A program made the position numbers and the translations under genes. This document shows, one piece after another, positions 43,346 through 54,790 of a stretch of DNA of 64,000 nucleotides (its first letter is position 1; the number at the start of each line of letters is the position of its first letter). Origin of the DNA: Achatina immaculata (Eukaryota > Mollusca > Gastropoda > Stylommatophora > Achatinidae); the NCBI GenBank assembly GCA_009760885.1, contig CM019704.1, forward strand, positions 16,899,429-16,963,428, read 5' to 3'. The notes under the pieces are model-generated. The model worked only from the letters and a program-made list of their open reading frames with translations. It was not told the origin of the DNA and searched no databases.

Positions 43346-45583
43346 ATCAGCACATAAGAGGGAAAGTGAGAATCTGCGTGTGTATTATGTATAGTATATT
43401 CAAGTGGTATGGAAGTAAAGAGGTCAAAAGTAGAAGTATATGTTTTGGTTTTTAGTTTTCCCTTGCTCGGTAAGAGTATAATTTGCAGGAAACCAACGTG
43501 ACAGAATACGCGTGACCGTGCCACGTAGTGGAGGCAGAGGTGTAAAATGAGGAGTTGTTAGGCAAACCTAAAGACCCAAACGCTTTACCCATTTGAAAGG
43601 GAGGTCCCTTTACTCATCAGAGAATATTTTATACTAACGTGTGTTTTCTTCCTACTCAATTTTTCCTCTCATCTCTCTATTTCCTTCATCCTCTCATCCT
43701 TTGTGTCCACATTCCCATAAATTTTTTTCTCCCTTCACTTCTCATCCCTCGGCTCCTCATATCCCCCCTCCAGTCTCCAATCTTCCTCGAACATCAAAGA
43801 GGAGAAAATGGAGGAGGTCGCGACCCCTCTAATGAGTGCAGCTTTGCTCGTCCTTCACCGAGACAGCCATGATTAAAGACACAGTCACCGATTGGACGAT
43901 AGTCAAGACCACCGCCGGAACTTGAATTAAACAAAGAATTTGATTGGTTGATTTTGTCAGTTCTTCTGGGATAATTAGATTTTCCTCAGACAACACCTCT
44001 AAATCTGTTAGAGGCCATGTGCGAATTTCCCAAGGATTACAATAATTTTCTTCAGCAGATACCCCACTGCGGCTTAGCGTTCAAATACATTAACAGTCAG
44101 TCTAATGTGGGGACATGAGAAGGAAAACTGAAAGGCAACAATGAAAAAAATGTATATACTAAAGAATGTGCTATGACGCCATTTGAAATAAGAAAATGGG
44201 AACTTAAGAAAAAGCAAGAGGGAGAGTTTTGAAAAAAAAAGGTTTTCTCCCTAATTCCTTGGGATCGAGTACTTTGTTCTTCTGATTAGTAGTGGTGGTG
44301 GTGGTGGCGATGATGATGACAACGATGACGATGATGATGATGATGATTATGATGATCGGTCGATTTCTTTGTCCTTCTGGTGATGTTGGCAAATTTTTCG
44401 GTGACTGATGAAACTGATAACCAGGATTTCATGGCAACCTCATGTCACGGAACTTATATAAGGAAGACAGGACAGTGCCCATTTAGAGAATCCCCAGTTT
44501 TTGTCTCCACCACGTCGATTCTCTTCTCTCTTGTCAGGCTGTTGTTACACAGCCGATGTCCAATAAGGAGTTGAAGAACGTGAGCTAAGGTTTTTTTGGT
44601 CGACTAGGGTTCTCCAGTCCCAATAACTGGGGAGAATTTTATGTTCCCCGAGAGAAATAACAGCAATCAATATTTTTGTAAAAATCTATTTAAAAGAAAT
44701 ACAGAACATACAATTCCGGATGCGAACGAAGAAGAAGAAGAAGAAAATTCCGGGAAAAGTTCTTGTCAAAAGAAAGAATGTATGGTAATCAGTTCTGACA
44801 TACGTGACAGAAAGATGAACAAGAATACATTAACTCTTGTATTCCAGATGTATGTTCTGGTCGGACTCAAGATGAATTATGGCAGAAAGAAACTGGAAGG
44901 AGGCTACTCTTTAACGTAAGAACATGTGTACTGTTAAAAGTGAATGTGCTATTAAAAAATAATACAGACTATATCTAAATATTACTTTCAGTAGTAATTC
45001 ACACAGGCAGACAAGATATATCAATTCTGCCAGTGTTGTTATGGAACAAAAGAGTTAAGAAGATCTCGGAAAGGAAAGAATAGACACGGCGAACAAAAAG
45101 GTTGCTTATGCAAACAAACAAACAAAAAACCGTATAAGCAAAAAGTCCGCGTCTGGCTGATCTCCATGATTACGACATACAGCCTGTATAATTATGAGAC
45201 CCCTCGTGTCCTAATGGGAAAGAAAATTAACGGGTTAAATACAGTGTAAACATAAATAACAAGAATAGGCAGAAATAAGCACTTTTACCACTGTTTCAGC
45301 CGCTATTCGAGTGTAACGTAAAGTGAATATACTCGTTTACTGGGATAAAATATCACATAATTCCGTTATAAAGAACTCTTTGCAACAGCTCGTTAAGAAC
45401 CGCGATGTCCGGACGTTGTGTAGATGCCATGGCCTTACTGTATCTGAGGCAGTTAATCATTTATAAGAATAAACACAAGGTAAGTAAAAAAACTTGACTA
45501 TATTCATAAGCATATTCTAATTTGTTCTACGAAAAGTTGTTTAAAGTACATTTGTAAGAACTGCAGATCCGAGAAAAAGGTAG
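43346..45583. other. unassigned sequence with (GAT)n
   Basis: A GTG/GAT triplet tract lies at about 44290-44355. The 92-codon frame at 44641-44919 (with an EEEEEE run from GAAGAAGAA) has no recognised domain. No repeat family was recognised. Confidence 0.4.
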
Positions 45584-45790
45584 AGCAGAAGATGTGAAGG
45601 TTTCAGTTGGCAGTACAAAAATGTGATAAGATGTATGGAGAAATAGGCGGAAATCTGGAGAATAATTAGAGCAGAAGATGTGAAGGTTTCAGCTGGCAAT
45701 ATGAAAATGTGAAAGGATGTGAGGAGAAAGAGGTGGAACTCTGAGAAGCAGAACAGAAGATGTGAAGGTTTAAGATGACAACTCAAAACA
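45584..45790. repeat. about 84-bp tandem repeat, 2.5 copies
   Basis: GAAGATGTGAAGGTTTCAG-type blocks recur at about 45589, 45675 and 45757, with diverged intervening sequence (AAATGTGA, AGGATGT, GAGAAA). Confidence 0.8.
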
Positions 45791-45834
45791 TATTATTTAT
45801 CATGTAAAATGTTTTTTTTTTTACTTAAGCGATC

Positions 45835-46018
45835 TTCTTTTTCCATCTCCTCCTCCTCCTTCTTCCTCCTCCTCATTTTCTTTTTCTTTTGCTTCTCCCT
45901 CCTCCGTCTCCTCCTCTTCTTCTACTACTTCTTCTTAATCGTTTCCTCTTCCACCTTCTTCTCCTTCTTCTTCGTTTTCCTCCTATCCCTCCTTCTTCTT
46001 CTTAATTGTCTACATCTG
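45835..46018. repeat. TTC/CTC pyrimidine microsatellite
   Basis: Nearly 180 bases of interspersed CTC, TTC and TTT triplets. The 75-codon Phe/Leu/Ser frame is an artefact. Confidence 0.85.
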
Positions 46019-46162
46019 CTGATTTATATTGAATAAACTGGATTTTTTTTTAGTTCCTATACCAAACCCTGGAGCTTAAGTTCTTGTGTTATCTCATTAG
46101 GCCAGTAGCTACGTTCAAGTTGGTGTAGATTTGAAGGATGTGGTTCATAGTTTGAGGCGCCC

Positions 46163-46482
46163 GAGCACTTACACACAAAGGGAAGAAAACTGCCAAGCAC
46201 TTACACACAAAGGGAAGAAAACTGCCAAGCACTTACACACAAAGGGAAGAAAACTGCCAAGCACTTACACACAAAGGGAAGAAAACTGCCAAGCACTTAC
46301 ACACAAAGGGAAGAAAACTGCCAAGCACTTATACACAAAGGGAAGAAAATTGCCAAGCACTTCCACACAAAGGAAAGAAAACTGCCAAGCACTTCCACAC
46401 AAAGGGAAGAAAATTGCCAAGCACTTCCACACAAAGGGAAGAAAATTGCCAAGCACTTGCACAAAGGGAAGAAAATTGCCAA
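46163..46482. repeat. 32-bp minisatellite, 10 copies
   Basis: The unit ACTTACACACAAAGGGAAGA then AAACTGCCAAGC repeats ten times. The first five are near-identical. Later ones switch to CACTTCCACAC and AAATTGCC, and the last is shortened. Frames on both strands follow the repeat. Confidence 0.95.
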
Positions 46483-47180
46483 CCTTGACCTTCGTACACA
46501 CGTACTTTCTGAGTATGTTTTGTCCTGTTCTGAAGATGAGGATGATAACTTGCTCATTACTGTTTAGCAGATGATGCCAATAAGTGATGATGTTCGTGGT
46601 CTTAAGTATCATTATTGTATCATCATTATTTTTTTTCTCTTCTTTCTCATCACTAGATAACGTTACTTCTTTTTCTACTTTCCTTTATTCTCACATCCCT
46701 CTTTGTCGTATTTCTTTATGCCATTCTTCATCCAAAAATTTTTGTTTTAAATCCATGCATTCATTTCTTCATCTCATTTTCTTCTAACTTTTCAATGATG
46801 GATTAGACTCGTGTGAATGAATGCATCCAAACTGTTTTCAAGCGAGAAATCAAAGTCAGAGACAAGAAGTTATAATCGTCAAAGTCGATAAGTCAGAATC
46901 GTCCCAGTCAATAAATCTGGGCTGTTTCAATGGGCTAATGTAAAGAACATCCATTGATAATAAAGACTCAACATTCCACCCTCACATAGTTTCCTCGAAG
47001 TGTCCAGCATTAAAATTATTTTACTGGTTCGGGGTAGAAGATGATATTTACATTAACCCCCAAAAGGTGTTATTTTTTACTGGTGTATCTGGCGGGTATT
47101 TTTTTTTTGTTACTGACACAGAAATATCTTCTTACAAAAGATTTCTTTCTTAATGTTTTTAAAGAATGTCTTTGTTCATG
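46483..47180. other. unassigned sequence
   Basis: No gene or repeat family recognised. T-rich runs lie at about 46629 and 47100. Confidence 0.4.
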
Positions 47181-47423
47181 TATTTGTTCAGTTCGGTGGT
47201 GCTGAGTTCAAATCCCAGCAATTGAGACTTTTTTCAGGTACCACCCCGGAGTCCACCCAGCCTCTAAAAATGGGTACCAGAGAAATCTAGGAAGGTAAAT
47301 GCGGCCAGGCGTAACACTGATCACGTCAGACTTTCATGTGCCGAAGGTCTTGAAAATACAGGCCCAACACCTTATGAGAAATTTGCCTTAATGGCATAGT
47401 CACGGGGATTTTACCTTTTTAAC
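47181..47423 (+). mobile_element. SINE type 3, head partly truncated
   Basis: The B-box-like GAGTTCAAATCCCAGCA is followed by CACCCAGCCTCTAAAAATGG, GAGAAATCTAGGAAGG and CCAGGCGTAACACTGATCAC, ending GGGGATTTTACC. Perfect 11-bp duplications CTTTGTTCATG lie at 47170-47180 and 47424-47434. The A-box portion is missing, so this insertion was 5' truncated. Confidence 0.9.
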
Positions 47424-47574
47424 CTTTGTTCATGGACAGTTTCTCGATTTGAACACTACTGGCTCCCATGGGAAACAAATTATTTGTAAAACAAAACATT
47501 GAGTTCATTCACTGATATGCATAGCCTAGTATTGGGATGTTTTTTTTGGCGGGGGGGGGGGGGGGAATCTGATA

Positions 47575-47760
47575 TAAGTATTGCTAACTAAGATACGGCA
47601 CTGATTTCTCATAGCTAAGGAACTTGGGCTCGAGTCAGGTTTCTGGTCATGCTGCACTGAATTCAAGCGAAAATTGATACCTTGAACTTGTGTTGGGGAA
47701 CTGAGGCACAGAATCAGGAGAGACATATCACCTCATAAAAGTTAGCCTTGTTGACGCGAG
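47575..47760 (+). mobile_element. SINE type 2, heavily diverged
   Basis: GGCACTGATTTCTCATAGC, GTCAGGTTTCTGGTC and GACATATCACCTC align in order with the head and body of the SINE at 7701 (GTGCACTGATCTCTCATGGC, CTGACCATATCACCCTC). It is old and weakly supported. Confidence 0.5.
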
Positions 47761-47794
47761 AAATCTGATGCTGTCTTCTGAAAGGTATATGACA

Positions 47795-48225
47795 CTACGC
47801 CGTCTTATGACCAAGACTCTAACACTCCGCTATCTTATGACAAAGTCTTTGACTCTACACTATCTTATGATGAAGTATGTGACACTACACTGTCTTATGA
47901 CAAAGTCCTTTACACTGTCTAATGATGAATTATATGCCGCTGTGCAGTCTTATGACAAAGTATATGACGTTTCGCTATCTAAATAACAAAGTCAGTGACT
48001 CTACGCTACATCATGACAAAGTCCCTAACTCTGTACTACCTCATTGCGAAATCCTTGAGTCTACATTATCTTATAACGAAGTCCCTGACGCTGTATTACC
48101 TCTTGGCGAAGTCTCTGACACTCACTGCCTCATGACCAAGTCCAAGACGCTACATAATGTTACGATGAAGTCTTTTAAACCACACTACCTTATGTAGAAG
48201 TCTCTGACCTCATACTACTGCAAGG
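47795..48225. repeat. 30-bp degenerate minisatellite, about 14 copies
   Basis: Units of CTTATGACAAAGTCTTTGAC then TCTACACTAT vary strongly, but the 30-bp spacing of TATGA/AAAGTC words persists. Some units are 25 or 31 bp. Confidence 0.8.
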
Positions 48226-48854
48226 TCGCATGAGATGCAATCTTTTTTCGGTTAAATAAATTTAACAATATAAGATTATAAAATCGTCAGAAAAAAAGCT
48301 TACAAAACGCTCATCAGAAAACACTGAGAAATAAGAAACAGCAATATTAATATTAATGTAATTAATTTCTATAAATCTTTCCGAGTATTTTCTGAAAAAT
48401 AAAATGGCACTGTGGTATCAAAAATTAACAAAGAGAATTATGCCCCATTGAAAATTAACGAGGATTAAAAAAACAAAACAAAACACTGCAAGGAAATTTT
48501 AATATCACGGTTGACGAGTTCCAGGAACGGAATTCCTTGATAACGAATGAAAAGACGACGGCCAAAGTTGGCTCTTTGACACCCTCAGATGATAACAATG
48601 AATACTCCCGGTGGAAGCTGAATTTATGAGCTTTTTTTAAAGATTCCCCCCTCACCCCAGAAGAAAAACAATGAAGGGATCTCTCATTCCATGTTTCAGT
48701 GTTGGGGTCCATTTTACGAATATTCGCTTTTATGTCTTTTAAATGTGACACTGAGAGCTTTTTATGTCACTCTCTGCGATATATTTAATAACGGGAGCCT
48801 TATGCAACGTGTCTTCGACTTGTGAACTATGAAAAGTTAATTACACAATAGACA

Positions 48855-48886
<32 letters not shown>

Positions 48887-49403
48887 AGGGACGTAACAAA
48901 GAAATCTCTAATGAGATGCATAGCAGAGTGAGACAAGTTTTTGGGAACTAGGGAGTCTGAAGAGAGAAAAGAACACAAGAAGATCTGTTTAAATAAATAT
49001 AAATGAGATAAAAAATTTACCACGAAAAAGAAAAGTAAATAGCCATTCCTTTTAAATTACTGTCTTACGAAAGCAAATTTGGAATATAGATCTGTCCCCT
49101 ACTTTTCTTCGCCTCTCTCTTTCGTCACCTCGCTCTTTGGTCATTTTTTTCAATTAAAAATAATTTTTTAAACTTTCGTCGTTGATCCGCTCTTTCGTCA
49201 TCTTATCATCATCGACACGTCTCGAGACCCATTTTTTTTTCTTCACTGTTGCTCAGTCTTTGAGTGGACACAGTACGATATGGATGATTAAAAAAAAAAC
49301 AGTCCACACTGAATCTCTTATATTTGTGCTTAAATATATTATTTGTTGTCATTTTTGTGATTAAAAGTTTATTAATTTTGTGGCTACATACTGTATTGTA
49401 AAC
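48226..49403. other. unassigned sequence with (AC)n
   Basis: (AC)n lies at 48857-48882. No gene or mobile family was recognised. The 98-codon minus frame at 48455-48751 has no recognised domain. Confidence 0.4.
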
Positions 49404-49724
49404 CATGGGTTCTCAGACGGTGGTCTGCCGTGAGTGTCCGTGACAAAAATTCAATGTCCTTTTTTTAAATCAGAATAAGCAGTTAATTACCATCTATTTT
49501 TTCTTAACTACATTGTTGTCATTTTGAAAATTCAAGAAGTTTCCACTTAGTGTAGTGTGAGTTTACTCACTAAAGGTTACCCACATTTTCTGAAAAAAAA
49601 ATTCTTTGCATTTAAAGCACATAGCTACCACACAGATATGAAACTTTTCCAGAGTGTGGGGGTCTGTGGTCTGGGTTTTAAAACTGGAGGGGATCCGCGG
49701 ACTTTTGTTAATTAAGCACCACTG
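49404..49724. mobile_element. hAT-like non-autonomous element, 321 bp
   Basis: The ends CATGGGTTCTCAGACG and AAGCACCACTG are imperfect inverted repeats of the CAGTGGTTCTCAA type. Flanking octamers TTGTAAAC (49396-49403) and CTGTAAAC (49725-49732) agree at 7 of 8. The interior has AT-rich sequence and GTGGTCTG words near both ends. No ORF. Confidence 0.6.
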
Positions 49725-49817
49725 CTGTAAACAATTCAGAATAATTTTGTGCTTAAAATGTAAAAACAGAATTATCTGCTTAACATGTTCGTGATGTGAG
49801 ACACGTGTACAGTGCTT

Positions 49818-49872
49818 CTCTCTCTCTCTCTCTCTCTCGCACTCTTCTACTTCTTCTTATTCTTCTTCTTCC
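49818..49872. repeat. (TC)n and (TTC)n microsatellites
   Basis: TC dinucleotides at 49818-49838 are followed by CTTCTTATTCTTCTTC triplets to 49872, immediately before a LINE-A copy. Confidence 0.8.
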
Positions 49873-50452
49873 CAAACCTAGGCTTGATCTGTACACTAAA
49901 AGCCTTGAATACTCTGCAGTACAGCTCTGGAACACCCTTCCCTACCATTTAAAAAACCATTAGTAATACTTTATCCTTTAACTCAAAAACTTTTTCATTA
50001 TTTACTTGCTTGTTAACTATATGCCTTCATGGAATAACCTGCACTCTCTCAACCCATGACTCGCCAGCCATTAAGTACTAAAATGACATAGTTCGGAAAG
50101 TAACTTGTTAGATATTGTTATAAATTATTTTAATCTTTGTTAAAAAACATATGTTAGAAGATCTGTACTGAAAATGTATTTTTGTTTATGTATATATGTG
50201 TGTGTGCATGTATGCGTGTGTGAGAGCTATTTTATTAGGTTAGTTGCTTCTTCTCTTTTACTTTGAATGTAACAGTTTAATCTTACACTCATGTTATATG
50301 CTTTTTCCCTAATGTAATTTGTATACTTGTATTAAATCGAATGTGTGGGAAGAATGAAAGATGGAGTGATGAAGGGCAGAGTGTAAAACCAGCCTGCGTG
50401 CCCAATTCTTTACCATTTAAAAATAAAGATCATTCATTCATTCATTCTGTCT
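49873..50452 (+). mobile_element. LINE-A 3' fragment with (ATTC)n tail
   Basis: It begins in the ORF2 C-terminus (YSAVQLWNTLPYHL, comparable to AAHLWNTLPSCV at 3100). The 3' UTR continues with CATATATGCCTTCATGGA-like words and the tip GAAAGATGGAGTGATGAAGG, CCTGCGTGCCCAATTCTT, AATAAAGATCATTCATTC. It is truncated at 5' and lacks polymerase motifs. Confidence 0.78.
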
Positions 50453-50830
50453 CTCACTCACTCTAGGTCCCTGCTGTCCATCCATAACCCACTATCCTTT
50501 AGGCATCTTAACAGGCTTGTCACTGGGAATTTCCGGTGCCAGGATGCCAAACCATCAAACATCTTTTCTCTCTGTCTACCTCTGTCTCTTCTACCTTCGA
50601 TCTTCCCTGTTGTTGCCATTAGGTCCTCTAGCCTGCCTCTTCTCCAAACATGCCCCCACAAATTTTGATTCTCGTTGTGTGATCTTCGCTATAATTTTCC
50701 TGGTTTCTTGTGCCTCTTTCAGATCTTCCTCATTCCATTTTCTCGCTGTCCAAGGTACCTTCAGCATTCTTCTTAAGAACCATATTTCAGCTGATTCCAG
50801 CCTCCTTCGCATCTATGTCCCAGCTTAGTA
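50453..50830 (-). mobile_element. LINE-B C-terminal fragment
   Basis: Minus translation in two frames: RRRLESAEIWFLRRMLKVPW, TARKWNEEDLKEA, IIAKITQRESKFVG; then VWRRGRLEDLMATTGKIEGR, RDRGRQREKMFDGL, LRCLKDSGLW. One frameshift lies near 50610-50630. It has the same segment order as 35740-36050. It abuts the (ATTC)n tail of the LINE-A copy. Confidence 0.85.
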
Positions 50831-51244
50831 TCCATAGAACTGGACTGTTTCAATGTAACAGTGCTTACACTAGGCCCAAAAATATTTTTAAGCCTGTATT
50901 TCGCATTTTAATATCTCCATAATGGGTTCCACATGTAGTGACAAAACAAAAAGGACCCATAAAGTTCTTACTTTGAAAGAAAAGCCTAAAATGAAGAAAA
51001 ATTTAATATACAAGACATTTTCACTGCTCAGATAGAGTGTAAATTAGCCGTAGCATTAATACATTAATTCTGTGGTCGCTTTAACCGGCAACCAAATTAT
51101 CAATTTAAAACAAGAAAAACCGAAGCTTTTGAATGCCGTCGTTTTCTATAACCGGTTTTGTTTTTTGTTTTTTTTTATCAAAAACCTAGTGCAAAGCAAC
51201 CAGGGAAATCCGTTAAAGATAATCGGGCCAGTGGACTGATGATA
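50831..51244. other. unassigned sequence
   Basis: No gene or repeat family recognised. Confidence 0.4.
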
Positions 51245-51455
51245 CTCATTTTGTACAGAGGAGAATCAGCCAGTTTTGTATAGAGGAGAATCAGCCAGTT
51301 TCGTATAGAGGAGAATCGGCCAGTTTTATATAGTGGAGAATCGGCCAGTTTTATATAGAAGAGAATCGGCCAGTTTTATATAAAGGAGAATCGGCCAGTT
51401 TTAAATAGAGGAGAATCAGCCAGTTTTATATAAGGAGAATCGGCCAGTTTTGAGT
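51245..51455. repeat. 25-bp minisatellite, about 8 copies
   Basis: TAGAGGAGAATCAGCCAGTT then TTGTA repeats about eight times with A/G changes (ATCAGCC versus ATCGGCC). Confidence 0.92.
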
Positions 51456-51974
51456 TCGGTTCAGCGTGTGAAATTTTTGTAAAGATTAAATCTCACTGCA
51501 AACAAAAGGATGAAGAAAAAAAAAAAAAAAAGAAAAGTTGTCACGAAACTCTACTTTCCGCTGGTGTTTGTGTTTAATTTTACGGTTAAAACAGAACTAG
51601 AAATTACCGCATGGTCTACTGACTAAAACCGGCATTTCGGAAAGTACTTCATTCAAGCTGAAAGACAGGTAGAACTGTAGGAGTTTCAAAAAAATCCCAG
51701 CGCGATCACTGAAATAGTCAAAACATGAAAATGTTAGATGAGATTAAAAACTCTTACTAGAGCTGGTAGAAAGAAGCGAAACAGTCGAATTGCTGATACG
51801 GGAGAACGTTTTAAATGTGTAGATTCGAGACCAACTTAGGCACACCATTCGCCTCAGTGGAGGTCTTACCCAGGCACAAGGCAAACCGTTAAAACAAAGA
51901 CTGAGAGAGGAGTTCTGAGGATGAGCGCCAGCAGTTTTCTCCTTTAGATTTTCTCAGTATACACTCAAGATAAT
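51456..51974. other. unassigned sequence
   Basis: An A-run lies at about 51515-51533. No gene was recognised. Confidence 0.4.
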
Positions 51975-52240
51975 TCACCATCTGCACAGTGTGTACATAT
52001 GTACTATGTGTACATATTTACCATCTGTACTGAACATAGTGTAAATATTCGCAATTTGTACTGCCGATAGTGCACATTGTCACAATCTGTACTATACATG
52101 GTGCACACATTCACCATTTGTACTGTACACAGTATACATATTCACAATCTGTACTGCACATAGTGTACATATTCACATTCACGCTCTGTACTGTACATAG
52201 TGTACATGTTCAAAATCTGTACTGTACACAGTTTACATAT
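51975..52240. repeat. about 31-bp degenerate minisatellite, 8 copies
   Basis: Units of TGTACTGTACATAGTGTACA then TATTCACAATC repeat with many substitutions. The core TGTACTGTACA is partly palindromic. Confidence 0.85.
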
Positions 52241-52429
52241 TGATCGTTTGCTTAGACAAGAAAGACAAAAAATATTTTTACGTAATATTTTGTTCGGTAC
52301 ATTTTTGTTTGTTCCTGTCATTCTTTCTCTTGAAGTGTTGCAGGTGTTGCAATGTTGCATGGTTAATAGTTCATTTTTATGGGGGTTTTTTTTTTAGTAC
52401 CAAGTGCATTTGGGGTTAAATAAAGGTTA

Positions 52430-52615
52430 TGGTAAATAGAAAACGAGGAAGACCTAGACTTACTTGGAGAATAGAAATTATGACAGTGCTCAGAAACAAA
52501 GGATACACATGGAAGGAACCAGAGAATAAACCCAAGAACAGGGATGACTAGAGAGCCTTTATCCATGGCCTATGCTCTCAAGGGAGTGAAAGGCGATGAT
52601 GATGATGACGAAAGG
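52430..52615 (+). mobile_element. LINE-G ORF2 C-terminus with (GAT)n tail
   Basis: Plus translation: MVNRKRGRPRLTWRIEIMTV, LRNKGYTWKEPENK, NRDDWRAFIHGLCSQGSE. It is followed by a short GATGATGATGATGA tail. The RGRPRLTWR and WRxFxxxLC pattern marks the end of many LINE ORF2 proteins. It is only about 60 codons and 5' truncated. Confidence 0.75.
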
Positions 52616-53429
52616 TCATGCTTCGCTTTTCGTCGATTTTCACTTTTCGACAGTGCTCTGTCCAGAAACAGAAAACTGTCAGAGCAAAAAAAATAAAATT
52701 CAGCAAACAAGATCAACTAGATGCCAGTACAAGCAGGGGATCTATTGTCGACAATGTCCGAGAGGAAATGGAGGCCAAATTACGTCCTTACAGAGCTTTG
52801 CACTTGGTCCGTTCGTGTTGTTAGCGTTTCAGAACTCTTAACAAACTACCGCGTGCACTCGGAGTTCGGCTGCGAAACTAATTAGATTATCAGAGACAAT
52901 CTAAGATCTTCAGAGTTTAAAATAAAAAAATGAGGGGGGTGGGGAAGAGACAGATCTGTGCAGGGAACATGAGACAGACAAATTTTACGGGACGGTGACA
53001 TGTGCTGGGAGACGTTCCCTCGGCTCCCAGTGCTTGGATGCCACGTGGTATCTCGTTACGCAGTCTAGGAGCAGTAACAAAGAAACTCGATAACATTTTT
53101 TTTTTAATATCAAGTAGGCCAGACCAGTAGGCCAAGATTATGGTCTTGGCAATGAAATAACCTTGTTACGTCGCAAGAACCATCAAATCCTTTACGCTGT
53201 TGTGTAAGTGAGATGCCTGCTTTACGCATGTTACTATTTGTTGAGGCCGCCAGTCAAGACCATTTTAGACGTTAAGACAGCCAAAGTTACCCACGCAAGT
53301 CCTAGTGCTATAGCCAGTGTTCACGATCCCTAGAATGGGTTCATCGTATTATAAAGAAAACATTAACCAAGGCAGATGGAGGTCTGTGGTTCAGTCTCAC
53401 AAAACGACAGATGGAATGAGGAGTGTGAG
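52616..53429. other. unassigned sequence
   Basis: No gene or repeat recognised. Confidence 0.4.
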
Positions 53430-53935
53430 CAGATACACAAAAGGCAGAAAGTAAGAAAGTACATGAGAACATATAAATGAAGAACATACAACATCCAATA
53501 TTTCGACTGAAGCCTCTTTCAAGGATTACATACAAGGACAACATAACACATAAAAACACGGAAAACAGATGAACAACTTAGCTTTTTGGGTATCCTCCTA
53601 GTTCGAAAAACGGCAATGAATGCGTCCAGAAAGTGGTAAAAGGCGACTGAGTGAATCTGTGTTTTTTATATGCTGTGTTGTTCTTATTACTGGACAATCT
53701 GACGGGATGGTGTGAGAGGAGATCACCAACTGAGCTGATGGCCTGCATGAAGGATCGCGTACTCTGGAGAAGCATAATAGCCAACGCCAGTCGGCACGGC
53801 ACATGATGATGATGATGTTGTTCTTATATGTAAATCCTTGAAAAATGCCGACGCCGAAGTATTGAATGTTATATGTTCTTCATTTATACGTTATCATCTT
53901 ACTTTCTGCCATTTGTGTTTCTGTCCACATTCCTT
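53430..53935. repeat. inverted repeat of an unclassified element
   Basis: Arm 1 (53430-53572, minus) and arm 2 (53660-53935, plus, interrupted by a LINE) share, in order, ATCCTTGAAA, CGAAATATTG or CGAAGTATTG, TATGTTCTTCATTTATA and TACTTTCTGCC. The arms are about 85 bp apart. One more copy lies at 10860-10960. The CTTGAA...CGAAAT block loosely recalls a hammerhead-like core of Penelope-like elements, but this is unverified. Confidence 0.7.
53688..53815 (+). mobile_element. LINE-B 3' tip, 128 bp, exact edges
   Basis: GGTGTGAGAGGAGATCACCA, GGCCTGCATGAAGGATCGCG and AGCATAATAGCCAACGCCAG match the end of the 20024-20745 copy. The tail is ATGATGATGATGA. Perfect 12-bp duplications TGTTGTTCTTAT lie at 53676-53687 and 53816-53827. 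Confidence 0.92.
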
Positions 53936-53937
53936 AC

Positions 53938-53997
53938 TCTCTCTCTCTCTCTCCCTCTCTCTCTCTCTCTCCCTCTCTTTCTCTCTCTCTCTCTCTG
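53938..53997. repeat. (TC)n microsatellite
   Basis: About 60 bases of TC with occasional CCC or TTT interruptions. Confidence 0.95.
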
Positions 53998-54499
53998 CCG
54001 TTTTGTAAAATATACACCTCTATATGCTTTGATTGGTGGAACGAGTTTTGCTGCAGAGGTCATTTCTTTTATCTCTTACAGTTAACATTAGACATAAAGA
54101 ACGTTAAAAACAGAATTCACTTCTTTGCCAGTAAGGCCAAACCCAAAAGCGTCCCATTCGTTGTTTTTTCCCCTTTGAACTTCCTTGTTTTTACAGATGA
54201 AATAATGTGTCCATTTCTGAAATCTTTGTTTAAACTCTGTTTATATCATTCGTATGCAAAAGCCCTTCCATATTTAACAATTAAATATGCAAAAAGTATG
54301 GTGATGCTTATGTTAAGAGCGCGGGATTAATATGTCTTTCTTCTTTAATCCAATACCTGTGCATTTATATTTAAACTGTGGACATAAAATATTGCAAGAA
54401 TTCATGGACGGAAAATATTGCAAGTTCCAAAAAAAACTGTATATATTTCTTAACATGAAGATAACATGAGTAAACATTACCATTGTAAAGGTTGTAAAG
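53998..54499. other. unassigned sequence
   Basis: The tail of the 154-codon plus frame that begins in the (TC)n tract runs to 54330 (HFFASKAKPKSVPFVVFSPL, LKSLFKLCLYHSYAKALPYL). It is compositionally plausible but unrecognised. Confidence 0.35.
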
Positions 54500-54790
54500 G
54501 TAAGTATGGTACAGGCAAAATTCCCGTTTCCATGCCATTAATGCACATTGAGGATAAGGGTTAGGCTCCTATTTCCAAGATCATCGGCACATGAAAGAGT
54601 GATGTGGTCAGTGTCACGCCTGGCTGCATTTACCTTCCCAGATTTCTCTGGTGTCCATTTTTAGAGGCCGGGTGAACCCCGGGGACTTTCTTTTGTGTGT
54701 GCCAGAAAAAATCTTCAACTACTGGGACTTGAACCCGGTACCTCCGAGTTAGTAGACCGGCGGACGATTATAACGGTAGGGGTGGCCGAA
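54500..54790 (-). mobile_element. SINE type 3, near complete
   Basis: On minus: a head containing GGTCTACTAACTCGGAGGTA, a B-box-like GGGTTCAAGTCCCAGTAG, and a body with GGCCTCTAAAAATGGACACC, AGAAATCTGGGAAGG and CCAGGCGTGACACTGACCAC, ending near CCTGTACCATACTTACC. It is the best copy for the uninterrupted layout of the SINE split at 35132-36346. Confidence 0.85.
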
